From an uncultured Actinomyces sp. (GTDB lineage Bacteria; Actinomycetota; Actinomycetes; Actinomycetales; Actinomycetaceae), in NCBI GenBank assembly GCA_915069725.1, contig CAJZFF010000027.1:1-11122 (forward strand): a DNA stretch of 11,122 nt. Reading direction: 5' to 3'. The notes under the pieces were generated by a model that was given only the letters and a program-made list of their open reading frames with translations, was not told the origin of the DNA and made no database searches. The translations under genes and the position numbers were made by a program. Positions within the stretch are counted from its first letter, which is position 1. Each line of letters starts with the position of its first letter. Positions 8,320-11,122 of the stretch are shown here, piece after piece.

Positions 8320-8361
8320 CAGGTCCTGTCTGCAACGGGTGAGCGTTGGAGACAGGACCTG
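8320..8361. other. Long hairpin, 18-position stem with a 6-base loop
   Basis: CAGGTCCTGTCT (8320-8331) is perfectly complementary to AGACAGGACCTG (8350-8361). After one G-G mismatch the stem continues with CAACG/CGTTG, leaving the loop GGTGAG. This gives 17 pairs out of 18. No T-tract follows in either direction. It lies 170-212 bases downstream of the DUF3040 stop and about 440 bases upstream of mraZ. It could be a terminator of the DUF3040 transcript, a structured RNA, or one copy of a dispersed palindromic repeat. Confidence 0.6.
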
Positions 8362-8385
8362 TGGAGCCGTGCCGGCGGGAGAGAG

Positions 8386-8508
8386 GTGGAGGTGGAGGGA
8401 AGTGGGGGCGGTGGAGAGATGTGGGGATCGGCGTGCGCCGGCACCGCTGCAGGGGCGCGGGTGGGGTGGAGCGGCTGGAGAGGAGGGAGTGGGTGGAGAG
8501 GAGTGGGG
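8386..8508 (+). repeat. G-rich segment dense in GTGGRG boxes with 9-10 bp phasing
   Basis: On the plus strand GTGGAG or GTGGGG starts at 8386, 8392, 8402, 8411 and 8421, then at 8461, 8466, 8493 and 8503, with near matches CTGGAG at 8475 and AGGGAG at 8484 filling the gap. Within each block the spacing is mostly 9-10 bp. Read from the minus strand, the direction of DUF3040 and mraZ transcription, the segment is C-rich and G-poor. It begins 24 bases after the DUF3040 stop and so could be a Rho-loading (rut) region. A MraZ-binding role and a rut role are both open. Confidence 0.5.
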
Positions 8509-8531
8509 AGGCTCGGGGGGATGCGGGCCGG

Positions 8532-8945
8532 TCAGTCCTCTGAGTCGCGACGGCGATCCCAGCGCTCTGACTGGCGATCCATGAAGGAGGAACGCTTCTT
8601 CCCGCTGTTCCCGCTCGTGGCGGGCCCGCCTCGACCTCCCGCGGGGCGACGCGGGCTCGAGGCGCTCTCGACCCGGGTCAGCGCCAGTGCGACCCCACCG
8701 ACGGCCACGAGGAAGCCGGCGACCCCCAGCAGGATGGACAGGAGGCTGTGGGGCACTGAGACCCCTGCGATGAGAAGCGCCAGACCGACCAGGACCAGGG
8801 CCACACCGCCACCGATATGGCGGGGCGACGGCCGCGAGAGCCGACGCTCCTCACGCTGGAAGGTCTGAGCCAGCTCGGGGTCATCCTCATGGAGCTGCGA
8901 TTCCAGGTCTCGCAGGACCTGCTGCTCTCGCTCTGACAGTGCCAT
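8532..8945 (-). CDS. DUF3040 small two-pass membrane protein
   Basis: The 137-residue protein belongs to the actinobacterial DUF3040 family, recognised by its opening MALSEREQQVLRDLESQL and the following HEDDPELAQTF (19-29). Two hydrophobic segments (about 44-62 and 66-90) form a membrane hairpin. The C-terminal tail (91-137) is basic and Ser/Gly-rich and ends RWDRRRDSED. Both ends are probably cytoplasmic. No biochemical function is established that I know of. It sits between dinB and mraZ, its common place in actinobacteria. I chose the ATG at 8945, four bases after AAGGAG. An ATG immediately before it (8948) is too close to that site. The frame continues open to 9812, but that part is antisense-like and overlaps dinB. 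Confidence 0.88.
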   Translation of the reverse strand: MALSEREQQVLRDLESQLHEDDPELAQTFQREERRLSRPSPRHIGGGVALVLVGLALLIAGVSVPHSLLSILLGVAGFLVAVGGVALALTRVESASSPRRPAGGRGGPATSGNSGKKRSSFMDRQSERWDRRRDSED

Positions 8946-8993
8946 CATGCTCCTTGCTTCCGGGCGGGGCCGGGGATCTGCGCCGTAGTTGCC

Positions 8994-9022
8994 AGGATAG
9001 GCGCTGTGGGGGCTCAGGAGAA
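8994..9022 (-). promoter_or_regulatory. Candidate promoter of the DUF3040 gene
   Basis: On the minus strand a good -10 hexamer TATCCT (8999-8994) lies 17 bases after a weak -35-like TTCTCC (9022-9017). Transcription would start near 8987, giving a leader of about 40 bases with AAGGAG before the start codon. The -10 is the stronger part of the call. Confidence 0.4.
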
Positions 9023-9040
9023 ACTCACCGAGAAGGTTGG

Positions 9041-9064
9041 CCGGGACGCAGGAGGCTCCTGCGC
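9041..9064 (-). terminator. Inverted repeat just after dinB, possible terminator
   Basis: CGCAGGAG (9047-9054) and CTCCTGCG (9056-9063) form a perfect inverted repeat around one base, with partial pairing continuing into CCGGG/CCCGG outside. It starts within 10 bases of the dinB stop. Real folding would leave a loop of at least three bases. The T-run is poor, so termination is a suggestion only. Confidence 0.4.
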
Positions 9065-9069
9065 CCGGG

Positions 9070-10341
9070 TCACGGACGACGACCTCGCCCTCCTCGCCCC
9101 TCCTGCCCGGGCGGCGCCCCGGTAGCGCCGTCTCCTGACAGCAGACTGGCCGGGGCCACTGCGTGAGCTCCCCACCTGCGGCGCACGGCGTCGGCGGCCC
9201 GCTCGGAGGCGCCGCGCCGCGGATCCTCGTCCAGGAGGAGCTGCACGCCGTCGTCGGGGCGCAGCAGTCCCTCGACCCGCACCCCCAGGAGGCGGAAGCC
9301 ACCGGGCGGGGTGGGCAGGGCGGAGTAGAGCGAGGAGACGGTCTCCCAGATGTCCTGGGCGAGGTCGGTGGGGGTGGCCAGGGTGCGTGAGCGGGTGACG
9401 GTGGTGAAGTCGGCCCCTCGGGCCTTGAGGACGGCGACCCGGCAGCGCCGGTCCGCCGCGCGCAGGCGGGCGGCGCACTGGTGGGTCTGGTCCAGCAGAA
9501 CCCGCCGGGCGTGCTCCCGGTCGGTGAGGTTCTCGAAGAAGGTGGTCTCGGTGCCCACCGACTTCTCCTCGCGCACCGGCTCGACCCGGCGGGGGTCGAC
9601 GCCGTGGGACAGATCGTGCAGGTGGCGCCCGGCGGCCCGGCCAAGGATCCTCTCCAGGTGGCGTACGTCAGTGTCCGCCAGGGTGCGTACGTCCTGGATC
9701 CCCCATCTGGCCAGGACCTCCTGCGTCCGGGTGCCGACACCCCACAGGGCCCCGACCGGCAGCACGTTGAGGAAGTCCTGCGTGGCGCCGGCCGGCACCA
9801 GGAGCAGGCCATCGGGCTTGGCGTGGGAGGAGGCGAGCTTGGCGATGAACTTGGTGGAGGCGATGCCCACCGAGGCCGGAACGCCCACTCGCCGGCGTAT
9901 CTCGGCGCGGATCCAGCGGCCGATGATCACCGGCGAGCCCATGCGGCGCCTGGCCCCGCTCACGTCCAGGAAGGCCTCGTCGATGCTTACCTTCTCCAGG
10001 GCGGGGGTGACCTCGGCCAGGACGGCCATGACCTGGGCGGAGACCTGGGAGTAGAGGCCGTGACGCACGGGCAGGACCACGGCCTGGGGGCAGCGCCGGG
10101 AGGCCTCGGCCATGGACATCGCCGAGGAGACGCCGAAGGCGCGGGCCTCGTAGGAGGCGGCCGAGACGACGCCCCGGCCGTCGCGGCCACCGACAATGAC
10201 GGGACGGCCGGCCAGCTCGGGGTGCTCGAGGAGCTCGACCGAGGCGAAGAAGGCGTCCATATCGACGTGGATGATGGGGGTGGCGGAGTCATCGTCCCCC
10301 CAGGACCGGCGCGCGGCCTGGGAACGGGGCGCCCTGCTCAT
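9070..10341 (-). CDS. dinB: DNA polymerase IV (Y-family, DinB)
   Basis: DinB is a Y-family translesion DNA polymerase without proofreading. The 423-residue protein shows the family motifs in order: HVDMDAFFASVE (25-36, metal-binding D27, steric gate F32), SYEARAFGV (63-71), VSIDEAFLDVSG (118-129, catalytic D121/E122), SVGIASTKFIAKLAS (157-171) with KPDG (175-178), a helix-hairpin-helix GVGTRTQEVLARWGI (201-215), and the little-finger domain beginning EEKSVGTETTF (258-268). VQLLLDED (366-373) may be the sliding-clamp contact. An Ala/Gly/Arg-rich tail follows. The active site looks intact. The ATG at 10341 has GGAGG five bases upstream. A GTG at 10434 in the same frame would overlap the start of the divergent gene and is less likely. 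I see no LexA/SOS box in the short upstream region. Confidence 0.95.
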   Translation of the reverse strand: MSRAPRSQAARRSWGDDDSATPIIHVDMDAFFASVELLEHPELAGRPVIVGGRDGRGVVSAASYEARAFGVSSAMSMAEASRRCPQAVVLPVRHGLYSQVSAQVMAVLAEVTPALEKVSIDEAFLDVSGARRRMGSPVIIGRWIRAEIRRRVGVPASVGIASTKFIAKLASSHAKPDGLLLVPAGATQDFLNVLPVGALWGVGTRTQEVLARWGIQDVRTLADTDVRHLERILGRAAGRHLHDLSHGVDPRRVEPVREEKSVGTETTFFENLTDREHARRVLLDQTHQCAARLRAADRRCRVAVLKARGADFTTVTRSRTLATPTDLAQDIWETVSSLYSALPTPPGGFRLLGVRVEGLLRPDDGVQLLLDEDPRRGASERAADAVRRRWGAHAVAPASLLSGDGATGAPPGQEGRGGRGRRP

Positions 10342-10411
10342 CTCCACCTCCTCAACGAGTGCGACGGACTCATCGGCCGACGGCCCCGAGGAGTCCGCCC
10401 GCGCTCCTCTC

Positions 10412-10421
10412 AGGCTACCGT
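10412..10421. promoter_or_regulatory. Candidate back-to-back -10 elements between dinB and the divergent gene
   Basis: AGGCTACCGT contains a plus-strand TANNNT hexamer, TACCGT (10416-10421), six bases before the GTG at 10428, which is the spacing of a leaderless transcript. It also contains a minus-strand TANNNT hexamer, TAGCCT (10417-10412), that could serve dinB with a leader of about 65 bases. The two share the TA step. No good -35 was found on either side. Confidence 0.35.
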
Positions 10422-10427
10422 GGGGCT

Positions 10428-11122
10428 GTGACACGTAGACGCAGGAGCTCCGGGGCCCCGGCGCTGACCGACCTGCCCTCCGGCCCGGTGCGCACTTCCC
10501 TGGCCACGGCCGAGCTCGTGGCGCGAGACACCGGGATCCTTCTCATGCTTGACGGCGCGGAGTCCTCCTTCCTGGACCTGCGCGACCCCTCCCACCTGGA
10601 CTTCGAGTACCACCAGCAGATGGACGCGGTGCTCGCGGCGCTGCGCGGCGAGGGCGGCCCTCTCAGGGCGCTCCACCTGGGTGGGGCGGGCTGCGCCCTG
10701 GCCAGGGCGTGGGACGTGACCCACCCCGGCTCCCAGCAGGTCGCCGTCGAGATCGATGAGATCCTCGCGAGCCAGGTGCGCACCTGGTTCGACCTGCCCC
10801 GGTCCCCCAGGCTGCGGATCCGGGTCGGCGACGCCGCCGAGGTGGTGGCGGGGCTGCGGCCGGGCCAGTGGGACGTCGTGGTGCGCGACGTGTTCAACGG
10901 TGGGAGCGTGCCGGCCTCCTGCACGAGCCGGGAGTTCTTCGACTCCTGCCTGAGGGCGCTGGCGCCGCAAGGACTGCTGCTGGTCAACACCGCGTCCGTG
11001 CCGCGCGCGCTGGCCGGCGCTGAGATCGCCACGCTCGCCGGTGCCCTGGACGGGGACATCGCCCGCGCGTTCATCGTCGCCGACCCCGCTGCGGCGCGTG
11101 GCCGGCGCCGGGGCAACCTGGT
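10428..11122 (+). CDS. Spermidine-synthase-like (SpeE family) methyltransferase-fold protein, cut by window edge
   Basis: The visible 231 codons form a Rossmann-like domain of the spermidine/spermine synthase superfamily. LHLGGAGCALAR (82-93) is the nucleotide-binding glycine loop, VEID (107-110) carries the acidic residue after strand 2, GDAAE (134-138) follows, and WDVVVRDVFNG (148-158) aligns with the catalytic-Asp strand. FEYHQQM (59-65) resembles the N-terminal substrate-side segment. The N-terminal tetramerisation region of true spermidine synthases is reduced. Stand-alone actinobacterial homologues of this kind are often annotated spermidine synthase without proof of polyamine activity, so I give no gene symbol. 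The GTG at 10428 has no clear ribosome site, and a TACCGT hexamer six bases upstream suggests leaderless transcription. The gene diverges from dinB across 86 bp and its end is outside the window. Confidence 0.8.
   Translation, partial: MTRRRRSSGAPALTDLPSGPVRTSLATAELVARDTGILLMLDGAESSFLDLRDPSHLDFEYHQQMDAVLAALRGEGGPLRALHLGGAGCALARAWDVTHPGSQQVAVEIDEILASQVRTWFDLPRSPRLRIRVGDAAEVVAGLRPGQWDVVVRDVFNGGSVPASCTSREFFDSCLRALAPQGLLLVNTASVPRALAGAEIATLAGALDGDIARAFIVADPAAARGRRRGNL

Larger units (their letters stand above)
7882..8531. other. 650-bp non-coding region upstream of mraZ
   Basis: No credible gene lies here. Open frames on both strands have repetitive G/R/S/P-rich products and lack good ribosome sites except that of mraZ itself. 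Going away from mraZ, the region holds the coding-strand box array (7915-7950), paired GTTCAC repeats (8036-8054), an opposite-strand array of three GTGGAG boxes (8060-8086), a stretch of about 230 bp with only small inverted repeats (for example GTGGAC/GTCCAC about 8116-8145 around an A6 run, and GAGCGG/CCGCTC near 8210), an 18-pair hairpin (8320-8361) and a G-rich box-dense segment (8386-8508). The dcw promoter must lie here or further upstream, but I could not place a convincing one. Confidence 0.6.

Noticed and set aside
8060..8508. GTGGAG repeats as a CRISPR array or minisatellite
   Set aside because: The repeat unit is only about 6 bases with irregular 9-11 bp spacing and no spacer structure. 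A protein-binding or rut explanation fits better.
7832..8584. 250-codon plus-strand frame covering the mraZ upstream region
   Set aside because: It starts inside mraZ antisense, has a repetitive Gly/Pro/Arg-rich product driven by the GTGGAG repeats, and has no ribosome site or domain.
8946..9812. Long N-terminal extension of the DUF3040 frame into dinB
   Set aside because: It is the wrong frame of dinB. The family start MALSEREQ follows AAGGAG at 8945.
9481..10431. 316-codon plus-strand open frame across dinB
   Set aside because: Gly/Asp-rich antisense shadow of dinB.
10415..11116. 233-codon minus-strand frame antisense to the SpeE-like gene
   Set aside because: Ser/Arg/Ala-rich shadow product, and it conflicts with a plus-strand frame that carries recognisable Rossmann motifs.

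Overview
This window is high-GC actinobacterial chromosome. Its gene order (spermidine-synthase-like gene, dinB, DUF3040 gene, mraZ, rsmH, ftsL, ftsI, murE, murF, mraY) is the conserved front end of the actinobacterial dcw (division and cell wall) cluster. Protein style suggests Actinomycetaceae (Actinomyces or a close relative); that assignment comes from remembered family resemblance, not from a search.

Layout. Positions 1 to 7881 on the minus strand carry the dcw operon, read right to left: mraZ, rsmH (mraW), ftsL, ftsI, murE, murF and the first 190 codons of mraY, which leaves the window at base 1. The murE/murF and murF/mraY junctions are 4-base ATGA overlaps. ftsL and ftsI are 6 bases apart. 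Larger gaps lie between ftsI and murE (106 bp), rsmH and ftsL (88 bp) and mraZ and rsmH (266 bp). The last holds a hairpin with a CUUCCCC loop that matches the actinobacterial mraW RNA motif as I remember it. Positions 7882 to 8531 are a 650-bp non-coding region upstream of mraZ. Positions 8532 to 10341, still on the minus strand, hold a small DUF3040 membrane protein and DNA polymerase IV (dinB). A spermidine-synthase-like gene diverges from dinB at 10428 and runs off the right edge.

How the genes work together. MraZ is the autoregulator of the cluster and RsmH methylates 16S rRNA. FtsL and FtsI belong to the septal peptidoglycan machinery. MurE and MurF add residue 3 and D-Ala-D-Ala to the UDP-MurNAc peptide, and MraY transfers the product to undecaprenyl phosphate to give lipid I. 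DUF3040, dinB and the SpeE-like gene are habitual neighbours of the cluster but are not known parts of the pathway.

The gene content is ordinary. The interesting material is regulatory: four 10-bp-phased GTGGRG-type boxes just upstream of mraZ; further arrays of the same box on the opposite strand in the same intergenic region; an 18-pair hairpin there; the mraW-type leader; and a possible back-to-back promoter between dinB and the SpeE-like gene. I found no mobile element, CRISPR array, tRNA or rRNA and no undescribed protein system.
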